Assembly: GCA_033060915.1 (NCBI GenBank)
Contig: CM065397.1
Location: forward strand, 35,232,501-35,296,500
Origin: Euryodendron excelsum
Taxonomy: Eukaryota; Streptophyta; Magnoliopsida; Ericales; Pentaphylacaceae
Reading direction: 5' to 3'
Length of the DNA stretch: 64,000 bases
Below, piece by piece: positions 11,278 through 23,200 of this stretch; the stretch's first letter is position 1, and each line of letters starts with the position of its first letter. The translations under genes were made by a program, and so were the position numbers. Below the pieces are notes generated by a model, which was not told the origin of the DNA, made no database searches, and worked only from the letters and a program-made list of their open reading frames with translations.

Positions 11278-13389
11278 TGTAAGCACCCCATTTTTACCCA
11301 CTCGATAATCTTCGGCTTGACCGGATTCACATTCAAACTGATACAGACACATTCAAGCCCAAACCGGCTTTCCAGATTCAATCCAATCAATCAACTGTTT
11401 TACGGGCCTGCCAAGCCCAATAGAAGCAAAATGACCAAAGTGCCCTTAGGGCGTTGCTCGATCCATTTCCAGTTGGCACGTCTTCTTAAAGGTGGTAAGT
11501 CCCTATTTCAACCTCAATTCCAATCCACGTCAATCAAACTCAATCCAACCTGTCTTGCGAGAAAGTTAATTCCTCATACGGTAAATTCATCCAACATGGT
11601 CTGTTTACCAAGAAAACTCCTCGGAATGGTAAGTTCCTGCAAACTAGTCGACCGGGACAAAACCTAAGTTCTTGATATAGTAGAGCGGTCCACTTCTGAC
11701 GCCTGCTAGCCCGCCAATATAGAATGTCCGCTATTCGTCACGTCCATCGGGAAAGTACCTAAGGCCCCAAGACGATAAGACCATCCAGTAGCTTCCCAAG
11801 ATCAAGAAATCTCTAGAATGAACGACACCATCAGAGTGACAGAAACACTCACAAACATCACAACCGTCAAAATGGAAGCACTCACAAACAGGTCGACATC
11901 TAGTATACCAACAAACTCCCTATGTCACGAGACTGAACACACCTCTTCACCATGACACGTTTACCAAAGGATGGGATATCTTTGGAAACTAACTCATCAC
12001 ACACCATCAGAGTGGCAGAAACACTCAAAACCCGAGTCAAAACTAGTGCCTGCTTCTAGTGAAAATGACCAAACTGCCCCTTGGGCCCTACCGACACGCT
12101 TCTCGAGAAAGTACCTAAGACCTCAAAGCGGTAAGTCCACCCTTCCAGGATTATCCCAAAGACAATTCAGCATGTTCAAGTGCCTTTCAGTCAGTTCTGA
12201 ATCAATTTCAAGGCCATCTGGTTAAAATGACCATTTTGCCCCTAAGCATCTAATTGCCTCTAAGAACCACACCGGCTCTGGCTATCAAATCGGCGATCTT
12301 CTAGGCATGCTTGTAGCAGTATTCCCAATCTTCTAGTACCCTTCTAGATCATTTCGAGTCCATTTTGGTAAACCCAGTACAAAATGACCGTTTTGCCCTC
12401 AATAAGTTGTTCACATTTTTCAACCACACTGACTCCCGTTGTCGATTCAGTTACCTTCAGGACACTCTTTAGGATTTTTGTCCATCCCCGGCCTTCTAGA
12501 TCATTCTTGGACTTTTCAAAGTCACTCCTAATGGAGTTAGGCTAAAAATTGTATGGTAGTTGTCGCGCCTAGATTTTTTGCACTCGAGGAATACACACAC
12601 AAGCGAGAAAAATACTGTACTCTCTCATAAGAACTCTTCCTCCTAGAAAAATGAGTACGACTAGATTTGAATTAAAAATTGGTTTGAATAAAGGGCTTTT
12701 GAAAAAATTTTGGAGTCGCCACCTAACTTGATTAAGGTGAGTTAGGTCACTTAAAAACTAAGCATAATCCGAAAACTACACCTAGGGTTTTGGAAAAGGT
12801 TTTGGAAAAGGTTTTTGAAAATACCACCTCAAGAGAGGGTTTTTAGGAAAACAGGTTGTTTGGCAACCTTTGGAAAACATTTAAACCCTTTTTGAAAAAT
12901 AACTCCTTTTGGTCTTTCGAAAACAGTGATCTAAGTTCGGAGGTTGGTTACGTGTAGGGAAGACACACTAAGCCAGCACCCTACCCCGCCCTTGCGGTAC
13001 CTACATGTCTATTTATCCTGGATTCATCTATGAGAGTCTTCAACTAACTAATGTTCAATCCTATCAACTTTGAAAGAGAATGTTTAAAAAGACAAGATGC
13101 ATGATATGCAAGTGTAAGATAAGAGAGTTGAAAAATAGATTTGGAAAAAGATTTGAAAAGAAGAATTTGATTTGATTTTAGAAGAGAGATTTGAAAGGAT
13201 AGATTTGAAATTGGAAAGTTTTAGAAATTGAAAATAGAAATTTGGAATTGGAAGTTTGAAAATAGAATGGAGATTTGAAAAGATTTTGTGGAAATAGAAA
13301 CTTGAAAAATGTTGTGACAGCACCCAGGAGGGTTGCCTACGTATCCTTTTGGAGGAATCAAGTTAGTCATAGTTCGGACAAGAGTCCGA

Positions 13390-15030
13390 TAGAAGATAGA
13401 AGGTTGGATTGGAAGAAAGAGATTTTGATTGGAAAAAGGATTTGATTTGAATTTAGAATAGAAGATAGGAAATTGGAATTTAGAATTTTGAAATCGAAAA
13501 GATTGGACTTTGATTTGAAAAGATAGAACTTGGAAGAAAGATTTAGACTTGTTTTGGAAAGATTGAGGTTTAGGAAACCTAGACTAAGGAAAGAGAAGAG
13601 ACTTAGGAAAGATTTGACTTGGAAGGGTTTTAAGAAAATATTTGACTCGAATGCTGGACTTGGAAGATTTGGAAAGATTGGATTTAGGAAATGGTCAAAT
13701 TAGGAAAGGTCCCTTTTAGGGAAGTGTCACTTTCGGAAGGTTCCGTTTTAGAAAAGTTTTGGTTTATGGAAGTTTCGAATTACGAAAGTGTCATTTTTGG
13801 AAAGTTTCGCTTTAGAAAAGTTTCAATTTAGGAAAGTGTTCGAATTGGGAAAGTTTTCATTTTAGGAAAAGTTTTGAAATTAGGAAGTTTTGAAAATTGG
13901 AAAGTTTAGAATTTGGAATGTTTTGAAATAGGAAAGTTTTGAAAGTGAGAAAGTTTTGAGTTTAGAAAATTTTAGATTTGGGAAGATTTGAAGTTTAGGA
14001 AAGTTTAGAGTTTTAGAAAGATTTAGGAAGTTTAAAAAGATTTAACTTAAGAAAGTTTTGAATTTATAAAGCTTTGAATTTAGAAAGATTTGAAATTTAG
14101 AAAGTTTAAGATTTAGAAAGTTTTAGAGTTTTAGAAAATCTTGAGATTAGGAAAGGTTTAAGTTTAGGATAGATTTAAAAACTTAGATTTGGAAAGTTAA
14201 GATTTGAAAAGGGATAGAATTAGGAAAGATGTGGAAGTTGAGTTTTAAAATTTAGGAAAGATTTTTATATTCAAGTTTTGGAAACTTAAGATTTAGGAAA
14301 GTAGAAGATTAGGAAGGAATTGAATTAGGAAAGATTTGGATTTGGAAGGATTGAGATTCCTATTTCCTAAAACAAAGGATTAGATTTTGTTTCTAAAAGA
14401 GAGGGCTTGATTTTGTTTCCAAAAACGGAGGATAGGATCTAGTTTCCTAAAAGGGAGATTGGATTTGGTTTCCTAATGGGAAGATTGGATTTGACAAGGA
14501 TTTGGAAAGGAAGATTTTAGAAACCCTAGATTTGGAAAACTAAAGTTTTGGCGTAGAAAATAGGTTTTTTAAAAACTTATGATTTTGATGTAGAAAACAG
14601 GGAATTTTGAAAACCTAGGTTTGGGGCAAGGTTGAAAATCACGTTTTTGGGAAGGAAAATTAGGGTTTCCTAATCATGAGTTCTAGGGCTTGACTTCGAC
14701 ACCAAGAAAAGGGATTTTTTTGGAAAGTGAGTTTTTTGGAAGGAGATTTTAGGGAAGAAATCCTAGGGAGGAATTTCTAGAAGGTGAGTTTTGAAGGGAG
14801 AGTTTTTGGAAAGATTTTTAAAAGGAGATTGTTGGAAAGAGATTTATGAAGCATTTTTAGGAAAGGAATTTTGCAGAGAGTGTTTTGGAAAGGAGTTGAA
14901 AAGAGAGTTTTTGAAAAATAAATTTTTGAAGGGAGTTTTTAAAAACAACTTTAAAAAGAAGAGTTTTAGGAAAGCATGTTGAAAAAGAGATTTTTAGGAA
15001 GAGACTTTTGAAAAAAGAGTTTTTAGAAAG
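13390..15030 (-). repeat. Purine-rich micro-repeat of the L5 R-U5 region (L5-4)
   Basis: Over 1.6 kb is built from irregular ~15-20-base repeats of the form TTAGGAAAGTTTTGAAA on +, hence TTTCCTAA / TTTCAAAAC on the sense strand. Equivalent blocks are at 1-1230, 5700-6730, 33240-34080 and 45940-47400 (purines on +), and 18760-19830, 22600-24240 and 37800-39490 (pyrimidines on +). L5-9 keeps only about 43,380-43,640. Open frames in these blocks are low-complexity artefacts. Confidence 0.85.
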
Positions 15031-15047
15031 TATAAAAATGTCTCACT

Positions 15048-15217
15048 TACTAAAGCGATTCTAACCATAAGAAGGTTAGAACCACTTTAAGAAAGTGGTT
15101 TTCAAAACAACAAGGAGTTGAAAGTATAGACCATATCAATCACTTTAAATGTAACACTTTCCTAAAGCGATCCTAGCCATGGAAAGGCTAGAATCACCCT
15201 AGGATTGTGATTTTGAA
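15048..15217 (-). repeat. Paired hairpin modules of the L5 LTR (L5-4)
   Basis: Two modules each form a two-tier hairpin. The inner stems are CTAACC/GGTTAG (15061-15066 with 15074-15079) and CTAGCC/GGCTAG (15173-15178 with 15186-15191), each around a 7-base loop (ATAAGAA, ATGGAAA). Outer arms of the CACTTTCCTAAAG / CTTTAGGAAAGTG type flank them. Modules recur in every copy, two to four per LTR, about 100-120 bases apart. Confidence 0.7.
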
Positions 15218-15930
15218 AACAAGTTTTGAAAAAGGAGATTTTGATGCAATTTTGAAAACAAGTTTAATGCAAGCTTTGAAAACGAGTTTGAAAATGATTT
15301 TTGAAATAATGCAAGATAATGATATACACAATGCAAATTGGGGGGTCATGAACATACAAGATTAAGGCTTCACCACATAATCAAGGGGGCCGAACCCACG
15401 TAGTCTCCGGTTAGATTAAAAGAAAGCACCCGACACGGTGACCCTCTAATAGTCTAATCCTACACATGGACCGGGAATCCCCTTGTTTCAAGCATGCAAA
15501 GAAATGGGGGGAAAGAGAAGGGGGATTAAAATAGAGAAAACCCAAGTGGGTTAGGAGAGAGAAGAGAGAGGGGGGAAGTGCAGAAACTTAAAGAGAAAAC
15601 CTACCGTATGTCTTGTTTATTTCGCTTGGCTTTGCGCACCTTGCTCTTCTTGCTTTTTCTTCGGTCTTCGCTTCAGTCTTCGAAGGCTTTGTCTTGGTAT
15701 TCAAAGCTTCAAGTTGCAGCAATCCAAGTCTTCAATGGAGGGTTGGAGGCTAGTGTATATGTGTATAAGGGTGTATGTGAGTGTATAGGAGGCTAGGGTT
15801 TGGTGTATGGTGGCTAGGGTTGGAAAACCTAGAGAAGCTAGGGTTTAGGGAGGCTTCGAGCTCTGTATATTGAATTTTAGGGTTTTTTAGACTGAGTTTT
15901 CGGACCTCCCTCACGCTGGAGGAGGCTCTG

Positions 15931-15938
15931 TATTTATA
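15931..15938 (-). promoter_or_regulatory. LTR TATA box (L5-4)
   Basis: TATAAATA on - in the context CTATAAATACAGAGCC, the strongest TATA context in the family. It is followed downstream on - by the conserved donor-like GTAGG near 15600. Confidence 0.6.
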
Positions 15939-17214
15939 GACATGAGATAGACCTGGCACCTGTTACAATGGTGCCAAGCCAAATTACCTCTTGGTGCCAC
16001 TAAGAGTGGTGCCAGGCCATTTCTTGGCTTGGCGCCACTGCTAGTGGTGTCAGCCAGTTAGGAAACTTTGTAAGTCAGCAAATAACATATCTTGGTAAGA
16101 TTTGGGCACCTGTACTAGTGACTACCGTGCAATTTTTAGCCTAGCTTCACTAAGAGTGACTCCGAAAAGTCCGGGAAGGATTTAAGGGACTGGGATTGGC
16201 CCAGAAGGCTGGAAAAGGACAAGAACACTTAGAATAGTGTCCCAGACGTATTTGACTTGAGAAATGAGAATAGGATGTGTCGGAGGGGTTGACCGGGCAA
16301 TTAGGGGCAAAACGGTCAACCGGGCCAAAAAACTGCCTAGATGGACTTGGAACTTCTTGGAAGAATATTCGAGATTTGGAAACATTATTCAGAATGTTCC
16401 CAAAGGTTTCCGGTTTGATAGCCAGAGCCGATGTGGTTGGAAAAGGTGGCCAGCCCACCAGGGGCAAAATGGTCATTTCACACCGAATTTGCCGGAACTG
16501 ACTCGAAATAATCCAGAAAGATAAAGAAATATTGAGAATACTATAGGAAGCATTCTCAGGATGTTACCGGTTTGATACCCAGAGCCGGTGTGGTTCTCAG
16601 GGCATTCGGATGCCTAGGGGCAAAATGGTCATCTTGACCGAAAAGTCTCGGAATTTACCCGAAATGGACTGGAGGGCACCTAATCATGTCGGATTAATTT
16701 TAAGACAATCTAGAAAGGTGGACTTGTCGTTCTAAGGGCTTAGGTGTGCTCTCGAGAAACGTGTCGAAAAATGGCCCTAGGGGCAGTTTGGTTATTTTTC
16801 ACCAGAGTGAGCTAGCAGGCACCGGTGTTGACCTGGGTTTTGAGTGTTTCCGCACTCTGATGGTGGTCTCATGATACAGGGGTTTGTTGGCAATTCCCCA
16901 TGTCGACTTGTTTACGAGTATTTTCACTACTCTGACGGTTCGCGATCATTCCCGAGACTGCCTGATTTCGGGAAGCTACTAAAGGGACTTAGCGCCTGAG
17001 AATCAATTTTCTAGGAAGGCGTGCCTAAACAGACATTTCTGCATTGGCAGGCTAGCAGGCGCCAAAAGTGGACCGTTCTACCATCTAGGGACTTGGGGTC
17101 TCGTCCCGGTCGACAGGTTTAAAGGGACTTACCGTCCCGAATAGATTTTCTTCGAAAAACGTGTTGGACCGTCTCGAGGAATCAATTTTCTTGAGAGAGG
17201 GATTGGAATTAGAA

Positions 17215-17462
17215 TTGGAAAGGAGACTTACCGTCTTCGGAAAGACGCGCCTGGTTTGAAAATGGAAAGGGGACTTACCGTCTTCAAAAAGACGCGCCTG
17301 GTTTGGAATTGGAATGGGGACTTACCGTCTTCAGAAAGACGCGCCTGATTTAGAATTTGAAAAGGGGACTTACCGTCTTTGGAAAGACGTGCCTGATTTG
17401 GAATTTGGAAAGGAGACTTACCATCTTCAGAAAGACGTGCCTAATTTAGATTTGGAAAGGAA
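17215..17462 (-). repeat. ~47-bp U3 tandem array in L5-4
   Basis: About five units. GGGGACTTACCGTCTTC or a variant recurs near 17222, 17270, 17316, 17364 and 17412. Each unit contains a 6-bp hairpin around AGACG with a variable 4-base loop (CGGA, CAAA, CAGA, TGGA). It occupies the position of the 81-bp array of L5-1. Confidence 0.8.
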
Positions 17463-17815
17463 CAATGCCCCTAAGGGCATTTTGGTCATTTCGCCTCTGT
17501 TTGGGCCTGGCGGGGCCCACGAAATGATGAATAGACAGGATTAAACTTAGAGAGCTGATTTCGATTGGAATACGCCCATATTGACTTAAGTACAAGTGTG
17601 GACGGACCGTAAACTGCCGAGCGGTCAAAAATGGGGTGCTCACAGTAGTCACAAGGACAGGCACCCAAATCTTCTGCCTTGCATCCTAAGGGTCAAAAGA
17701 TCTGTTTCTTGCCACCTCAAAACTTTCCTAAGTGGTTGGTGCCACTAGTAGTGATGTCAAGCCAAAAACTGGCCTCGCGCCACTACAACAAGCATTAGAG
17801 CCAATTCCAATTGCC

Positions 17816-17823
17816 TATAAATA
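17816..17823 (+). promoter_or_regulatory. LTR TATA box (L5-3)
   Basis: TATAAATA on + within CCTATAAATACAAACC. The conserved donor-like CAAG-GTAGGT follows with its GT at 18073, 257 bases after the start of the box. Confidence 0.6.
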
Positions 17824-20273
17824 CAAACCACACCTACGTAAAAAGTATCCGCAAACTCAATCCAAAAACGCTACCTCACTGAAAAAAGGCTTTGAAACCC
17901 TAGTTCTCTCAAGCCTCCTTCAAACCCTAGCCTCCATACACACAAACCCTAGCCTCTATACTCTCTCTGCACTTAAATGCAATCTTCCAAGCATCCATTG
18001 AAGATCAAGTGTTGAGTATTCAAAGCTCTCAAGTCAAAGCAAGCAAAGCAATCAAAGCCAAGAAAAGACAAGGTAGGTTTTTAATTTAGTTTATGCAATC
18101 CCTCTCTCTCTTTTCTTTGTCCTAACCCACTTGGGTTTTTTTCGATTTTAATCCCCATCTTCTACCATCCTTTCTTGCATGCTTGAAACAAGGGACTTTC
18201 CGGTTCATGCCTAGGAAGACTTACTAAGGGTCACAGTGTTGGAGGCTTTCTTCAAGTTAAACCTAAGATGGTGTGGGTTTGGCCCCCTTGATTATATGGT
18301 GAAGCCTAAACCTTGTATGTTCACGACTCTTTTGCATTGTGGTTGTCATGTTCATGCATTGCATTCAAAGTTGTTTTCAAACTTACATCAAAGTTCTTAT
18401 TCAAAACTTGCATTCAAAACCTCCTTCTTTCAAACTTGTTTTCAAAACCACAACCCTAAGAAGATTCTAATTATTCCATGACTATGGTTGCTTTAGGAAT
18501 GTGTTATATTTAAAGTGACCATCAAAGTCCAAAAGTTTAGGTTCAAACCCTAAATTATTTTTCAATAAATCACAATTCTATAGTGATTCTAGCCATTTCA
18601 TAGCTAGGGTTACTTTAGAAAAATTTTACATTCAATGGGATCGTCAAGGTCCAAATCTTGTTTTTAAACCCTAATTGTTTTCAAAATCACAACCCTAGAA
18701 TGGTGCTAATCCTTTCATGGTTAGAATCGTTTTAGATAAGTGAAATATTCAAGAGACTTACAAAATTTTATATTCAAACCTTTCCAAAATAGTTTTTGCA
18801 AATCCACTTCCTAAAAATCTCTTTTTAAAAGATCTACCTTTCAAAAACTCTTTTTCTTGAAGTTCAAGTCAAAACCTAAAATCCATGATTAGGAAACCCT
18901 AATTCCTCTCTTAAAATCATGACTTTATATTTGCATCAAATTACAACTTTCCAAAACCTTTTTCTACAAAAAATCATAGATTTTCAAAACTAAAATTTTC
19001 TAATTTCTAGTCGAATAAAATCTTGTCCAAATAGGAAACTAAATCAAATCTTCCAATTTTGGAAACTAAATCAAATCCTCTATTTTTTGAAATAAAATCC
19101 AATATTCAATTTTAGGAAATAGAGATCAAACATTTCCTAATTTCAAACTTTCAAATCTTTCTAAATTCAAATCTTCCTAAATCATATCTTTCCAAAATCA
19201 AGTCTTTCCGAAAATGCAAACTTTCCTAATAATGTACCTTCCAAATTCAAAGATTTCCTAAGTTCAAGCTTTCCAAATTCTGACATTCCAAATTTTTCCA
19301 AATGAAATATTTCCAAATCAAGTCAAATCTTTTCAAGTTAAGTGTTTCTAAATCAATCAAATAATTTCCTAATCTTTCTTAAATCCAACTTTCCTAAGTC
19401 GAAACTTTTAAAAAATAGAACTTTCCTGGTTTGATACTTTCGTAATCGAAATTTCTAAAATCAGACTTTTTATAATCAAAGTTTTCAAGTTCAAATCAAG
19501 TCCTTCTAATTCAATTGCATGCTTCGAACCCTAGGTTATCAAAACCCTAGGAGGCCAAAATCCTAGTTCAACCGTAACCCTAAGTTAGAAAACTTCAATT
19601 CCCTTCTAAACCAAGATGGCTTCAAACTCTAATTCAAGTCAAGATGATTTCAAAATTCAATTCAAATTTTCCTAAATAAGTCTAAGTTCTACTTCAAAGT
19701 TCGATTTTAAATCAAAGTCGATTTCAAATCAAAGTTCAATTTCAAAACTTTCAATCAAAATTCAAATCAAATTCTTTTCAAATCAAACTTTATAAAGGCC
19801 TCAAAGTGTCTTTTCAAATTAAACAAGACTCTAAAGTGTCTATTTTTCCCAGCCTCAAAATTAATCTCTCTTCAAATTCTTTTATTGCACTTGTATATCA
19901 TGCATCACCTCATCCAAAGGTGATGGCTCAAATCTCTTTCTAAAATTCTTTTCAAAGTGGATAGTATTGAACATTTGTTAATCGATAATTCTAAATAAGT
20001 GAACATAGCATAGAGAGATATATAGGTACTATAAGGGCGGGATAGGGTGATAGCTTAGTGTATCTTCCCTATATATAACCAACCCTCGGACCATAGATCA
20101 CTATTTTTGAGAGACCAAAACCGTAGTCATTTTTTAAAAAGGCTTTAAATCTTTCCAAAGATTTCCAAACAACCTGTTTTTTCCAAAAACCCTCTCTAAA
20201 TAAATTTTTCCAAAACCTTTTCAAAAATTCTAAGTTTAATCTTTGGATTACACTTAATTTTGGGTGACCTAAC

Positions 20274-23200
20274 TATAAGCACCCCATTTTTGCCCGCTTG
20301 GTAGTTTTCAGTCCATCCAGACTTGTATTCAAATCAATATGGACATATTCCAATTTAAATTGGTTTTTCAAATATAATCTAGTCAATCAATCGCTTCGTG
20401 AGCCCATAGGGCTCAATAGACGCAAAATGACCAAAGTGCCCCTTGGGGCATCATTCAGTCCAATTCTGGTGGGCATGTCTTTTCGAAGACAGTAAATCCC
20501 CATTTTTCCAATACCAAGTCCAATTCCAATTCCAATTCCAATTCCAATTAAATTCAGCACGCCTTTCGAGATAGTTAATTTCTCAAGGTAGTAAGTCCAT
20601 CCTGTCCGGCACATTTTTCGAGAGAACTCTTCGGAACAGTAAGTCCCTTCAAACCTGTTAACCGGGACAAGACCCCAAGTCCTCTAGATGGTAGAACGCT
20701 CCACCTTGGGCACCTACTAGCTCGCCAATGAAGAAATGTCTGTTTCGGCACACCTTCTGACAAAGTTGATTCCTCAAGCGCTAACTTCACCTAGCAGCTT
20801 CTCGAGATTAGGTAGTCTCGGGAATGATCGCGACCCGTTAGAGTAACGAAAATACTTATAAACATCGCAACCGTCAGAGTGGCGAAAACACTCGCAAACA
20901 GGTCGATATAGGGAATTACCAACAAACCCCTATGTCAAAGGACCGACGTCAGAGTGACAGAAACACTCAAAACCCAGGTCAACACCAGTGCTTGTTGGGG
21001 CCATTTTCGGCACGTTTCTCAATAAAGTACCTAAGTCTTCAGAACAGTAAGTCCACCCTTTCAAGATTGTCTTAAAGATAATTTGGCATGATTAGGTGCC
21101 TTCCAGTCAGTTTCGAGCCAATTTCGAGACATTCCGGTCAAGATAACCATTTTGTCCCTAAACATCTAAGCGCCCTAGGAACCACACCAGCTCTAGGTAT
21201 TAAACCGGTAACCTCCCAGAGATGTTTCTGATAGTATCCCTAGCCTTCCGATACATTTTTGGATCATTCTAAGTCAATTCTAGTAAGCCCTGTGCAAAAT
21301 GACCATTTTGCCCCTAACGGGCCGTTTTTTTTTCTAACCACACCGGCTCTGGGTATCAAACCGATAGCCTCATGGAATATTCTATCTAATGTTTCCAAGC
21401 TTCCAGTCTCCTTCCGGGATATTCCGAGTCCATCCCGGTAGCTTTCCTGCTCGATTGAACGTTTTGCCCTTAATGGCCCGTTGAACCCATCCGTCACATC
21501 TTGACATCATTTTTCAAGTCTACTACCCTCGAGTCACTATTCCAAGGATTCTTGTCCCTTTTCGGCCCTTCAGGCCATTCCCAGACCTTCCAAAGTCACT
21601 CCTAGTGAAGCAAGGCTAAAAATTGCATGGTAGTTACTAGTACAGGCGCCCAAATCTTCTGAAGATACGTTGCTTGCCGACCTTAAAACTTTCCTAAGTG
21701 GTATAAATACAGAGCCTCCTCCAGCATGAAAGATGTCTGCAAACTCAGTCTAAAAACTCTCTTCTTTGATACATAGGGCTCGTAGCCTCCCAAAACCCTA
21801 GTCTTCTTTAGGTATTCCAAACCCTAGCCCCCATACACTAAATCCTAATATACATACACTCCCATACACTCACATACACCCTTATGCACTCCTATACTAG
21901 TCTCCAAAGCCAACATTGAAGACTTAAAGTGTTGCAACTCTGAAGTTCCCGAAGATCTAAGCAAGCTCTCAAAGATCGACGCAAAGCAAAGTGAAGATCG
22001 AAGTAAAGAAAGCAAACCGTGCAAACAAATAAAAGAAGACACAAGGTAGGCTTTCTATTTAAGTTTACGCAACTTCTCCCCCCTCTTCTCTCTCCTAACT
22101 CACTTGGGTTTTCTTCTATTTTAATCCCCCATCTTTTACCCCCCCTTTCTTGCATGCTTGAAACAAGGGACTCTCCGGCTCATGTGTAGGATTAGGCTAT
22201 TGAAAGTCACCGTGTCCGGGCTTTCTCTTAGTCTAATCGAAGACAACGTGGGTTCGGGCCCCTTAATTATGTGGTAAAGCCTTTAACCTTATGTGTTCAC
22301 GACCCCAACTTGTATTATGTATATCATGATCATGCATCTCTCCAAAATTCGTTTTTAAACTTACATCAAAACCGTTTTCAAAACTTGCATTAAAATTTTC
22401 TTCTTCAAAACTTATTTTTCAAAATCATAATCCCAAGGTAATTGTAGCCTTTTCATGGTTAGGGTTGCTTTAGGAAAGTGTTACATTTAAAGTGACCAAT
22501 ATGGTCCATATTTTCAAATCCTTGTTGTTTTCAAAACCACAATCCTAGAATGGTTCTAATCTTATTATGGTAAGAATCGCTTTAGTAAAGTGAGGTATTT
22601 TTAGTGGCTTGCAAAAGTCCACATTCAAATCCTTTTTAAATCCCTTTTTAAATCTCTTTTTGAACTTACTTTCCAAAAACCTCTTTTTAAAATCTCCTCC
22701 AAAATTTGTTTTTACATCTACTTTCTAAAATCTCTTCCTCAATATATTTTCCAAAAAAACTAACTCCAATATGCTTTCCAAAATTATTTTCTAAAGATTC
22801 CCTTCAAAAACTTAACTTCCTAAAAACTGATTTCCAAAAAACTCTCTTTTCAAATTCACTTTCTAAAAACTTCTTTCTAAGATTTCCTTCCAAAAATCTC
22901 CCTTTCTAAAAACTCACTTTCCAAAAATCTCTTTCCTTAGAGCCCAAGTCAAGCCCTAGAGCCAACGATTAGGAAACCCTAATTTTTCTTCCTAAAACAT
23001 GATTACTTCAAAACCTAGATTTCCAAAACCTCCTTTTTTCATCAAAATCATAAATTTTCAAAAACATATTTCCTACATCAAACTATAGCATTTCAAATCT
23101 AGGATTTCCAAAACTCCACTTCATCTTTCCAATTCCGTGTAAAATCAAATCTTCCCTTTAGGAAACCAAATCCAATCTCCCCATTTAGGAAACCAAATTC

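Larger units (their letters stand above)
12561..17644 (-). mobile_element. Complete giant solo-LTR L5-4, 5084 bp, TSD GTAGT
   Basis: This is the clearest complete copy. It starts TGTCGCGCC at 12561, ends GTGCTCACA at 17644, and is flanked by exact 5-bp duplications GTAGT (12556-12560 and 17645-17649). In + order it has a U5-end hairpin (12721-12747), landmark GGTTGGTTACGTGTAGG (12943-12959), purine-rich micro-repeat (13390-15030), hairpin modules (15048-15107 and 15155-15217), donor-like CCTACC (15600), TATA box (15931-15938, -), ~155-bp repeats (about 16400-16640) and a 47-bp array (17215-17462). Its neighbour on both sides is L5-3 sequence in the opposite orientation. A 5-kb LTR is at the upper end for plants; Tat/Ogre-lineage Ty3/gypsy elements reach that size, but I have no coding evidence for lineage. 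Confidence 0.92.
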
